Shown here: positions 19,301-27,175 of the stretch, one piece after another | Numbering within the stretch: the stretch's first letter is position 1 | Layout of the letters: each line of letters begins with the position of its first letter | Source: an uncultured Saprospirales bacterium | GTDB lineage: Bacteria > Bacteroidota > Bacteroidia > Chitinophagales > Saprospiraceae | Assembly: GCA_937864265.1 (NCBI GenBank) | Contig: CALMIR010000195.1 | Span: 1-36,855 of the forward strand | Direction of reading: 5' to 3' | Length of the DNA: 36,855 bases | Made by a program: the position numbers and the translations under genes | Notes under the pieces: model-generated | What the model was told of the DNA's origin: nothing | The model's input: only the letters and a program-made list of their open reading frames with translations | The model's database searches: none

Positions 19301-19348
19301 TGCATAGAAGGGAATTGAAAACAATGTGTAATTATCTATTTTTTTCAA
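16307..19348 (-). CDS. LytS/YehU-type sensor histidine kinase with periplasmic propeller
   Basis: A 1013-residue sensor. A basic start and a hydrophobic segment ending in VSAQ export the N-terminal part. This is a two-component-regulator propeller (about 45-670, with repeats such as FIWIATDNGVSRFNG and TLWAGTLNGLNRI) and a Y_Y_Y domain (about 680-750). One membrane segment lies near 760-785. The cytoplasmic His_kinase domain carries H811 in QMNPHFIFN, and the ATPase has the VENAVLHG N box and the DNGKGIS box. This kinase class pairs with LytTR regulators, and the gene for one follows after three bases. The ligand is unknown. The divergent neighbour is the giant secreted protein gene, a likely target. 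Confidence 0.93.
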   Translation of the reverse strand: MKKIDNYTLFSIPFYACQYGWMVCLNLFVFGILPSVSAQRAPHPSFRQYTTDDGLASPEVYHILQDKKDFIWIATDNGVSRFNGYEFHNYGFKEGLVENVIFMMQFDTLGRLWMQAMSGNLYYMEGDSIHPYWFNEVLENLQGRATLVGGFIVEGAGESVHIATFKYGIITISKNGTLVKHLQAKPSYSQVFEQKGQSIFGIYNYRKPTLLKSDQNKLSDTIRHFPVYFHVNDEVWSFPDQFYSRKEIHTPEAFFLDAGKYLFQMFDDVWYIEDGKNLWHCHFPYNIRYARLMQTGQLLLGLSNHHGLRAFESLQAFRESNGHAWLSGKTINFMMEDRVGGRWFATHEDGVFYAPVDAFSVYDAESGLPDEKVTALAIKKEGELFVGLENGNVWKLDYFSQRWEKLPEIPDAGAISALYFDQPTQQLWAGRDKLFYLTDTRWKLCAAPDPDYPFIYADKITGSPQNERLWVSAFRGFNSVALPQKLVSNDLVGLDLRTFAVREDFSGKIWVGQQKGLFQWENNTLQSCQNLHPAFSLRVEDIALLPDSSLAVATKGGGIVFWKNGKTEQITTSQGLTADMLECLWADEEGTLWAGTLNGLNRISGTWGQRKVNQITLFHGLPSNEISHICTKGEQGWIATNKGLVHFLNQTKKHAVPRPQVASVVANNQQLHASNILQLAAKQNNLTISFFAINYKMKGKILYRYRMNGGWWATTLSRSVNFPALSPGRRQFEVQAQNEDGTWSESARLQFEIMPPWYATWWAKALGLSMLFLATLGIYKYRTRQLKEAHQIQLRIADLERSALQAQMNPHFIFNCLNSIQNFILQNEKQSAILYLSSFATLVRSTLNASVAGKISLAEEVKLLDNYLSLEKLRFKDRFHYMIEVAPGVDAFEVKFPPLLVQPYVENAVLHGIAGRENGGRVEVFFKKKANLIEVNIRDNGKGISRDMNQQKSTHNHQSVGMSITLNRLKLLADEGMSNTVRVESLQNTNGEVEGTEVLIQIGLTENPDIYKY

Positions 19349-19411
19349 TACACAATCATTTGATTCCGAAAGATAATCAATGTTTTCAATACTTCCACCT
19401 GCTGGGAAATA

Positions 19412-19460
19412 ACCGAATTGATAAATTTCACCACCGAATCAAAAACAAAAGCGACCGAAT
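19412..19460. promoter_or_regulatory. three ACCGAAT direct repeats at exact 21-bp pitch (putative LytTR operator)
   Basis: ACCGAAT occurs at 19412-19418, 19433-19439 and 19454-19460, each copy 21 bp from the next. Known LytTR sites (for example of AgrA) are short direct repeats separated by about 12-13 bp, which gives a 21-22 bp pitch. The array lies in the divergent promoter region between the kinase/LytTR operon (64-112 bp from its start) and the giant T9SS gene (71-119 bp from its start). Autoregulation and control of the giant gene are inferred from position and geometry. Confidence 0.55.
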
Positions 19461-19530
19461 TTGGGAAAGGAGTGCAGGGAAATGTAGAAAGAGGGAGATT
19501 TAAACAGTTTTAACCCAAAATTAGGCACGA

Positions 19531-22500
19531 ATGAGATCTTCGATTTTCCCACACCGCTTTTTTTGTGCTTTTGCGCTTTGCTTTTTTGTAATGCTGATGC
19601 CGTTTCGCGGAAAGGCACAGTTCCAGAAGCACTATGGCACTTCGTTGGATGATTCTTTTTCTAAAGTCATTCCAGATGGCGACAACTACTACGTCCTTGG
19701 GGCATACGAGGCTGTGAATGGGGCTCCGGTAAGGGCTACCGTTACCCGGCTAGATGCCAATGGGGTGCATCAATGGACTTTGAGTATGCCTACTTCTTCC
19801 ACTTGGGCAGATGCTGTGCTGTTGCCAGGCGGCGATTTAATGGTCGTCGGCTATTCACTACCTTTGGATGCCTCTGCTAAAAGTATCATCGGCAGGGTAA
19901 CGCAAGACGGGGCTTTTTCATGGTTAAAATCCTACGACCAACCAGGGCGTGATTTTTTCAACCGGGTAGTAGCGCAGGCCGGTTCCTATTATGTGCTTGC
20001 CGGAGAGATAGAAAATGGCGGCAGTTTGGATAACGTGACCCTCTGGAATTTTACTGCAACCGGCGCATTGAACTGGAAAAAATACTACATCAGCAGTGCC
20101 GACGACGAGTTCGTGCGCGATCTTGTGGCCATCCCCGGTGGAGGCCTGCTCCTAGCAGGCAACGATGTTCGTGGCGTCATTTATACGACGGATAATAATG
20201 GAGAAATGACAACTACCGCCTTAACCATTTCAGATCGGGTCTATCGAGACGTGGAAGCGAACAGTTCCGGCGGATTTTATGCGGCAGCTACAAATTTCCC
20301 AACGGGAGAAGCTTATTTGGAAAAATTTGATGCCGAGCTGTTGCTACAATGGGAAATTCGCATCAATGAACTGAATTCCATTAGCCAGGTATGGGAGGGC
20401 TTGCCCGGCGAGGTATATATAACGGGGAATGGCAATTTCGGCAATCAGATGCGTACCGTTATTATCAAACTCACCGACGAGGCCAACAACGGGCCTTCGG
20501 TTTCATGGGTGAAATACCTGCATGCGGGTACCAACCAAACAGGTGGCTCGGCTTGGTTGATGCCTGCTTCAAAATTGGCCTTCACCGACGCAAGAACGCT
20601 TCCGGGTGGCTTCGGGCAAACCTGTGCCAATATATCCGTCAGCGATTTGGAATTGAGCGATGCCTGCGAGGTGACGACGAGCAATGCAACGCTGCTTTTC
20701 ACCGATCCCGTACCCGATGGGCCGTTAACATACATCGCGGAATCAATACCTGCACCAAACGCAGTTAATATCATCGAGTCTTTTTCTTTGAACTGGCAGG
20801 AAGGGGTGACTTGTGGGGGTACACCTTGTGGGGTGGAACTCGTAATTACACCACTTGATGATTGCGGCGGCATTCAAGTTTGTGCCAATGCAACAGGTAC
20901 GCCAACCTATAGTTATCAATGGTGCAATGGGAGTAATACGCCGTGCTTTAATGCCCAATTCATTACTTGCGGTACTGCTGAGTATTGTGTATCGGTGACT
21001 TGTGCGGATGGAACGGTGGCGACGGCCTCGACTTCGGCGTTTGTGTCCGACTTAATACCGCCCGTTGCGCTGTGCAACAGTTCCCTGACGGTGCAGTTAG
21101 ATGCCAATTGCACCGCCTCGATCACTGCCGACGATGTGGACAATGGGTCGTTCGACAATTGTCAGATTGCTTCTATGGTCATTGATCAGGGGGCTTTCAA
21201 CCAATGCGGCACGTTTCCGTTGACGTTGACGGTAACAGATTGGTGCGGGAATCAAAGCTCTTGTACGACGACGGTGATGGTGACCGACAACACGCCGCCA
21301 GTTATTATGTGTCCGCCAAATTTTTCTCAAGAATGCGATGGCAATATCCCGCCTGCCATCTCCGGAACTGCGACAGCAACGGACAACTGTCCCGTGACTA
21401 TTACATATTCGGATCAGCTTTTCAGCCTTTTGAATCCCTTGACCGAAGGCATTTGTGATGATTATATTGAAAGAACTTGGAAAGCCACCGATGAATGTGG
21501 CAATATGTCCACCTGCATTCAAACCATTTCGGTGCATGATGATGTGAATCCTGTTTTGACCAATTGCCCTATTAGCATGACAGTTGTCGGAACACTAGAT
21601 CCGCAGGGGAATTGTACAGCAAATGTGCAAGTAATCAGCCCAAGCATTTCGGACAATTGCGACCCGTCGCCCCTTTTGACCAATAGTTTTAATGGCACAG
21701 CGAATGCCAGTGGGGACTATCCAAATGGCAACACAACCGTGACATGGACTTTGCAGGATGATTGCGGGAATGTGGCAACTTGTGTTTTTACGGTGACGGT
21801 GGAGTGCAATACTTGCCCTTGCCCCATTGGCAGTATACCCGGGCCAAACCTAGTTGACAATCCTGACTTTTCTCTTGGAGATCAATATTTCACCAGTAGC
21901 TACACCTACACTCCTTCAAACCAAACCGAAGGCCAGTATTGGGTAGGCAGCACGCCCCAAACTTTCAACAGTGGCTTCGTGGCCTGCGAAGACCATACAC
22001 CTACTTCTGATGGAAACATGCTGATTGTGAATGGTGACGGAAACCCCATAAATGCCTGGGCGCAATCTATCACAGTAGCCCCATACACAAATTATAGCTT
22101 TAGCTGCTGGATAGCCTCATTGGTGAGCGCCTCTCCGGCCAACCTCCAGTTCTACATCAATAGCACCATACCGCTCAGCAACGGCTTCCAAGCATCTTCC
22201 TCAACCTGCGAATGGCAAGAGTTCTGTGAAACCTGGTACAGCGGCTCAGGAAGTTCACCATTCAACGTTACGATCAGCATTGTAAATATCAACCCTATCC
22301 AAGCCGGCAACGACTTTGCTTTAGATGATATCAGTTTCCAAAAATGCTCCGCGATGCCATCCGATTCATGTTGCGGAGACTATGGTGCTTTTTGTGACCG
22401 CCTCGAAAACAACGTCACTCTAAATGTGGACAATGATTTGTGCAAAGCCATCCTTACGGTTGACAACCTGCCCCCCTGCGATCAGATTCAATGGATAGAT

Positions 22501-25500
22501 TGGGGAGACGGCAATCAAGATCCCGGCCCACCAAACGGAGGAATGGGCATGCATAGTTATACAGGAAGTGGTACTTATTCGGTTTGCTATTCTGCCATAG
22601 AACTTGATAATACCGGATTGGTTTGCATGGAAAAATTGGTCTGTGATACCATTGAGGTAGTTTGTGATTCTTGCGTGTGTCATTCTGACCTTATAATTGA
22701 AGGCGGTGGCAACCAATATCCTGCTTTCTGTGACCCACACACTGGATTTATCCCTAGTTTCTCGTGCCCGACAAACCAAGTTGAAATATCAGGTTACTTT
22801 GGGTGTGCAGATTCGATTAGCTGGGAACCATGCCTGCCTACCACTGTCTATGGAACGATCACTTTTCCTGATGGCTCAACCCATACTGGTCTTACTTATA
22901 CCAACCAAATTTTACATACCTTTTATTATAGCGATACCAGTCAGGTTGGATTGTACTGCCTGACTTTGAACACAATATGCCCTGGCTCTACAGATACTTG
23001 TGTTTGTAAGGTGCAGTGGATTTGGGAGGGCTGTGATACTTGCTGTACGGACTACGATGAGTTCTGCGACCTCGTTGACCAAGGCTTCACCGTCGTCACC
23101 GACCCAGAGGAATGCAAGGCCACCTTGACCGCCCCGCAGTTCGACTCCTGCCATTGGTTCAGCACACCGCCATACATCCCCGGTACCAATGTAACACAGG
23201 TTGTCACCGACCCTAGTGGCATGTGGATGTTCAATTTTAACCAGAGCGGTACTTACACCGTTTGTGTAAATGTTTTTGAGGAAAATGGCGACAGCATTTG
23301 CTGGCAGAAAGAGATGTGTACTACTTTTGAACTGGTTTGTGATACCTGCAAATGCGTAAAACCTGATGTAAGTATTTCCTCCGAATTGAATGGCGTGCAA
23401 TTGTATAATTTCATGGCTGCCTGTGATGATCCGACACCTTTAATCCTACCCTGCCCAATAGCCTCTAACCAAACCTTTAACTTTCAAGGAAATGCACACT
23501 GTATGCCAGATTCTTGCCTAGGCAGCGGATACGATTGGGCTATTTACGACTTGACGGTTCCACCAACCGGAATTTTGGCCGGTACAGGAACTTTTGGCCT
23601 AGGTGGGGCCTTCAATATCCCACTAGCTTACTCGCAACTGACTCCAGGTGTTTTGTATGAAGTTGTTCTCACCTATTTCTGTGGGGACGAAGAATGCACC
23701 TGTGGCGTGAAATTCATATTGGAAGACTGCGGCAGCCCTTGCCCCAACAATTTAGTCCAGAATGGTATGTTTGAGCAAGGCACACCAAATGGTGCGGATG
23801 AGACCATCAGCTTGGCAAACGATTGGGGGCCAATCTGGTCAAATTCAAATAGTACCGGAGATTTTTACAACACGAGCTCTGCCCCATCTCCGTTTGGTGT
23901 ACCCCTGCCCCCCTCCCAAGGCAACTATGGCGCTATGTGGTGCAGACTCCAAGGAACAGAAGTAGTTTGGCGGGAGGGTATCATGAACGAGCTTGGTATC
24001 CCCATCGGGCAAAATACGGGCTGCTATGATTTGACCTTCAAGCTGGCCTGCCTATTCAACAACCCTGGCCCTAACTACCCTGGTTTGAGTGCGTTCGGTG
24101 TGTCAACGACTGGTTTTGGTGCAGGTGCTATCATTGATGGCAGCTTGCCGCTCAACACCGACCTTTTCTTGCCATCGGCAACGGCGGTGGAACTGGGAAC
24201 CTATCTGATTCCAGCAGCTTGTGATGCGAATTTCCAGACCATAACTTTCAACTTCAATTCGGCCATCTTGCCGGCAAGTGGCATCACACATATCTTCTTC
24301 ACGAGGGCGGACGGTATGCCGGGTGTCGAATTTGTGGCCATAGACGACGTATGTCTGGTGGAAGCACCTTGCCCCGACACCTGCTGCACCACCCTCGAAG
24401 CCTTCTGTGAAAAGCTAGAAAATAGCGTTGCGATCAGTGTGGACGAAGATGCCTGCAAGGCCACCCTCAACATAGGAAACATCGGCTGCAACAGCTACAT
24501 CGAGTGGGTACAATGGGCCAGCAATTTGCCAATGGAATTTGGGCCGTACCATCCTGGTGACATGCCTATGCACACCTATCCGGGCAGCGGTGTTTATGAG
24601 ATTTGCTATCTCGCTATCGAATTGGATTCCATCGGGCAGATTTGCACGGAAAAGGTTGTTTGTGAAACGATTGACTTGAATTGTACGCCGTGTTACTGCG
24701 GCGCCTTCTCCGATATGTTCATTCGCATAGGTGGCGCGCCTAGCCTACAGGTTTTTTGCGATTCAACTGAAGTAACGCTAGGTTGTCCCAACCCTGGGAA
24801 TAGTATTCAATTTACAGGATTATTCCAATGTGCGGGAAGCAATTGTACGCCAAGCGCCCAGGTGACATGGCAGTTAGTGCGGATGCCGGGCAACATACCA
24901 GTAGCTAACGCAAACGGTATCGCCACGGCTAATCCCTATTTTGGAATAAACATTCTTCCTACTTGGTATGCCACACCCGGCTCTTATGAACTACAGTTGA
25001 CCGGGCATTGTGGTTCGCAAATGTGTACCTGCACCGTAAAATTTGCCGTAGATTGTCCTGATCCTTGCCCCTGCGATGTGCTGCAATTTGAACAGGATGT
25101 AGCAGCAGGATTTGCCAATATCAACTCCGGCACAGCATGCAAAGCTTGCTTTGCACCTATTGCACTCAATGATTGCGATATGGTATCGTGGCATGTGGGT
25201 AGCGTTAATAATCCATCTATCGGCACGAGCGTTGGTAACGGTACATTCTGTCATACTTTCGCGAGCAGCGGCAATTACACCATTATCATGGTAGTTACCC
25301 GTAAGAAGTCAGATGGAAGTATATGTGAGATTTTCACTTATTCAAGGACAGTTAATGTTCTTTGCATACCGATAGGCATTTGTACAGAGCCTTTATTCGA
25401 TAACTCAGACTTTGATATTGGCGCTGTATCAGGCGAGTTGGGAGCAGGAGGTGCTTCCACGGGCTGGATACCCGCAACTGGCAGCCCCCAAGTATTGGAA

Positions 25501-26220
25501 GGACAAGCGGGCAGCTTGGATGGTTGGACGATTTTGCTTTCCGGCAACTATGATGCTGCGGATGCGTTGACATCATTTGAACCGATGTGCCTAGAAAGAG
25601 ACACAGGTACTATCACCCTTCGTGCGAAGGTTTGGGGTGATCCGCACATATCCATTAGACCCTGCGACAGGATAGTAGTCGGACTGGAGAAAAGCTGGGT
25701 TTTAGAGGAGGACTTGTTTGCCGCATCTTTGTCCTTGGCTGAGTTTGATTCAGCAGAATGGGTTAACATCCAAATACCTTTCGACTTGGACAATTTCCCT
25801 GAAGTGGACTCTTGTGGCAATCCGATGCATGGCGCATGGGTACAGCCTGTGGTCTTTGTGACCAATGCCCTCGGCGATGTGCAAGGCGGTACGGATACCC
25901 GTTCGCTTGCTCAAGTTGACTATTTCTGTATTGGCGGAGCGTTGCTTACTGCAGTAAAAGAACCCCAGCAAAATAGCATTATCCGCCTCTTCCCCAACCC
26001 CACCAACGGCTCACTCACCGTGGAGTTCACAGGTGCAGTGCCGAAGGCGAGGAGTGTGCCAATACTCGACCTCTACGGCAGGGTACTCCAAAAACAAGAA
26101 TTGCTACCGGGCAAAATGTCCTACCAGTTTTCAATCGATACATTACCGGCAGGTATGTACTTCGTACAGGTCATAGAAGATGGCTTCCCGGTCTGGACAG
26201 AGCGGGTGGTCAAACAATAA
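19531..26220 (+). CDS. giant cysteine-rich modular T9SS-secreted protein
   Basis: A 2229-residue secreted protein with a signal peptide (ending FRGKAQ). Modules in order: a propeller-like region (about 30-410); a Cys-rich Ig/PKD-like domain (about 430-505); three HYR-like domains (about 505-757, for example NTPPVIMCPPNFSQECDG); then a mosaic of three recurring types. Type J is jelly-roll modules (about 773-940, 1405-1613, 1950-2137). Type A is Cys-rich PKD-like modules of about 105 residues (about 946, 1169, 1614, 1845), with an FC...L, C-K-A-x-L and SGTY-x-(I/V)C pattern. Type B is modules (about 1050, 1274, 1726) ending CTC-x-VKF. A T9SS type A domain ends it (about 2149-2229, LFPNPTNGSL). 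It is probably an adhesin or matrix protein stabilised by many disulfides. No catalytic motif was seen. Confidence 0.92.
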   Translation: MRSSIFPHRFFCAFALCFFVMLMPFRGKAQFQKHYGTSLDDSFSKVIPDGDNYYVLGAYEAVNGAPVRATVTRLDANGVHQWTLSMPTSSTWADAVLLPGGDLMVVGYSLPLDASAKSIIGRVTQDGAFSWLKSYDQPGRDFFNRVVAQAGSYYVLAGEIENGGSLDNVTLWNFTATGALNWKKYYISSADDEFVRDLVAIPGGGLLLAGNDVRGVIYTTDNNGEMTTTALTISDRVYRDVEANSSGGFYAAATNFPTGEAYLEKFDAELLLQWEIRINELNSISQVWEGLPGEVYITGNGNFGNQMRTVIIKLTDEANNGPSVSWVKYLHAGTNQTGGSAWLMPASKLAFTDARTLPGGFGQTCANISVSDLELSDACEVTTSNATLLFTDPVPDGPLTYIAESIPAPNAVNIIESFSLNWQEGVTCGGTPCGVELVITPLDDCGGIQVCANATGTPTYSYQWCNGSNTPCFNAQFITCGTAEYCVSVTCADGTVATASTSAFVSDLIPPVALCNSSLTVQLDANCTASITADDVDNGSFDNCQIASMVIDQGAFNQCGTFPLTLTVTDWCGNQSSCTTTVMVTDNTPPVIMCPPNFSQECDGNIPPAISGTATATDNCPVTITYSDQLFSLLNPLTEGICDDYIERTWKATDECGNMSTCIQTISVHDDVNPVLTNCPISMTVVGTLDPQGNCTANVQVISPSISDNCDPSPLLTNSFNGTANASGDYPNGNTTVTWTLQDDCGNVATCVFTVTVECNTCPCPIGSIPGPNLVDNPDFSLGDQYFTSSYTYTPSNQTEGQYWVGSTPQTFNSGFVACEDHTPTSDGNMLIVNGDGNPINAWAQSITVAPYTNYSFSCWIASLVSASPANLQFYINSTIPLSNGFQASSSTCEWQEFCETWYSGSGSSPFNVTISIVNINPIQAGNDFALDDISFQKCSAMPSDSCCGDYGAFCDRLENNVTLNVDNDLCKAILTVDNLPPCDQIQWIDWGDGNQDPGPPNGGMGMHSYTGSGTYSVCYSAIELDNTGLVCMEKLVCDTIEVVCDSCVCHSDLIIEGGGNQYPAFCDPHTGFIPSFSCPTNQVEISGYFGCADSISWEPCLPTTVYGTITFPDGSTHTGLTYTNQILHTFYYSDTSQVGLYCLTLNTICPGSTDTCVCKVQWIWEGCDTCCTDYDEFCDLVDQGFTVVTDPEECKATLTAPQFDSCHWFSTPPYIPGTNVTQVVTDPSGMWMFNFNQSGTYTVCVNVFEENGDSICWQKEMCTTFELVCDTCKCVKPDVSISSELNGVQLYNFMAACDDPTPLILPCPIASNQTFNFQGNAHCMPDSCLGSGYDWAIYDLTVPPTGILAGTGTFGLGGAFNIPLAYSQLTPGVLYEVVLTYFCGDEECTCGVKFILEDCGSPCPNNLVQNGMFEQGTPNGADETISLANDWGPIWSNSNSTGDFYNTSSAPSPFGVPLPPSQGNYGAMWCRLQGTEVVWREGIMNELGIPIGQNTGCYDLTFKLACLFNNPGPNYPGLSAFGVSTTGFGAGAIIDGSLPLNTDLFLPSATAVELGTYLIPAACDANFQTITFNFNSAILPASGITHIFFTRADGMPGVEFVAIDDVCLVEAPCPDTCCTTLEAFCEKLENSVAISVDEDACKATLNIGNIGCNSYIEWVQWASNLPMEFGPYHPGDMPMHTYPGSGVYEICYLAIELDSIGQICTEKVVCETIDLNCTPCYCGAFSDMFIRIGGAPSLQVFCDSTEVTLGCPNPGNSIQFTGLFQCAGSNCTPSAQVTWQLVRMPGNIPVANANGIATANPYFGINILPTWYATPGSYELQLTGHCGSQMCTCTVKFAVDCPDPCPCDVLQFEQDVAAGFANINSGTACKACFAPIALNDCDMVSWHVGSVNNPSIGTSVGNGTFCHTFASSGNYTIIMVVTRKKSDGSICEIFTYSRTVNVLCIPIGICTEPLFDNSDFDIGAVSGELGAGGASTGWIPATGSPQVLEGQAGSLDGWTILLSGNYDAADALTSFEPMCLERDTGTITLRAKVWGDPHISIRPCDRIVVGLEKSWVLEEDLFAASLSLAEFDSAEWVNIQIPFDLDNFPEVDSCGNPMHGAWVQPVVFVTNALGDVQGGTDTRSLAQVDYFCIGGALLTAVKEPQQNSIIRLFPNPTNGSLTVEFTGAVPKARSVPILDLYGRVLQKQELLPGKMSYQFSIDTLPAGMYFVQVIEDGFPVWTERVVKQ

Positions 26221-26231
26221 AGCTTGGCAAG

Positions 26232-26263
26232 CCCGGGTAAATTCGTTTGCCCGGGTTGTTTTT
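26232..26263 (+). terminator. strong rho-independent terminator of the giant gene
   Basis: CCCGGGTAAA and TTTGCCCGGG form a 10-bp stem (one G-T pair) closed by a TTCG tetraloop and followed by TTGTTTTTG. It starts 11 bp after the TAA of the giant gene. Its position rules out the ATG at 26224 as the start of the next gene. Confidence 0.9.
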
Positions 26264-26364
26264 GCTTAGGTAGGCAATATTACCGTCAAAATCATATATT
26301 TTTACAAGCATGGAACGAATATGCTTCACCCATGAATGGAAGGGATTGTGATAAGATAAAATCA

Positions 26365-27078
26365 ATGACAAGAGACCAATTTTTCCGAAACATCACTTCG
26401 CTGGGCGTTTTGCCAACCTTACAGCTATTGGCTGGACAAAACCCAGACGCTGAACTCCAGATGAAACGCCTCGAAAACCTTTCAAAAGATCTAAAACTGG
26501 GTTTGGTCACGCTTGCCGATGCGGCCATAACACGCAACCGAATAGCTATGGCAATATTGAGTTTGCTGGAAGATGACAAGGTAAATGAAAATGAAGAAGC
26601 AGACACTCATGTAAAACTCTCGGAAATTTTAAGAGATCATCTACGTATCGCTGAATCGGATGAATCATTCAGTAAGGAACAAGCCCGTGCGAATTTCGAT
26701 GCAATCAGCCTGAACCGGGAAAAATACTACCAAGAACTCCCAGAGCCGGATATGTCGCCCGTACCGAAATCCGAGTTGGCTACCATAGCAGGCATCAGGG
26801 AAATGATCGCCTCTGGCGAGTTGGAACAGGCGCTCGTGCATTCACTCACTTTGACTCAGGGATCTGATCTTTATAAAAGTACGACAATCTTGAGCGAGCG
26901 GTATAAGCAGCTATTTCTGGCCAAAAAACGCCAGCTCATTTCTTATGAGGAAGCTGCCAGTGAGCAACACAGGATAGCCGAAGCATTGATACATCTCCTG
27001 AGGTCTTTTGAAGAAGCATCCGATCGGAATGAAAATTCCTTTTGGGGCAGTATCAAAAAATGGTTTAACTTGCTTTAG
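26365..27078 (+). CDS. protein with two EAD11-like effector-associated modules
   Basis: A 237-residue, helical, soluble protein. I chose ATG 26365 (MTRDQFF) because the frame upstream runs through the terminator; ATG 26332 is the alternative. Two regions look alike: residues about 5-70, with LKLGLVTLADAAITRNRIAM, and about 138-216, with AKKRQLISYEEAASEQHRIA. Each ends in the IS/VT-x-x-(E/D)A...(N/H)RIA..L..LL helix pair that I associate with effector-associated domain 11 (EAD11), an adaptor of bacterial conflict systems. The C-terminal SFWGSIKKWFNLL is amphipathic and could touch a membrane. No enzyme domain is present, so an adaptor role is inferred. The homology is judged by eye. The nearest neighbour is a MutS-like gene 98 bp downstream. 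Confidence 0.65.
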   Translation: MTRDQFFRNITSLGVLPTLQLLAGQNPDAELQMKRLENLSKDLKLGLVTLADAAITRNRIAMAILSLLEDDKVNENEEADTHVKLSEILRDHLRIAESDESFSKEQARANFDAISLNREKYYQELPEPDMSPVPKSELATIAGIREMIASGELEQALVHSLTLTQGSDLYKSTTILSERYKQLFLAKKRQLISYEEAASEQHRIAEALIHLLRSFEEASDRNENSFWGSIKKWFNLL

Positions 27079-27175
27079 CGTGCTCATGTTTATAACTCCC
27101 AATCTTTAATTCCTTCATCCCCCACTGTTTCACGCTTGCTATTGAATTATGGATTTAAAATCTCATTTTTGCTCC

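Noticed and set aside
19354-19365. AATCA-TT-TGATT palindrome next to the kinase start
   Set aside because: It is short, AT-rich and only 5 bp from the ATG, and so likely by chance.
26224-26364. Extended start for the EAD11-like gene
   Set aside because: The extra codons are read through the CCCGGGTAAA-TTCG terminator of the previous gene, so translation from there is unlikely.
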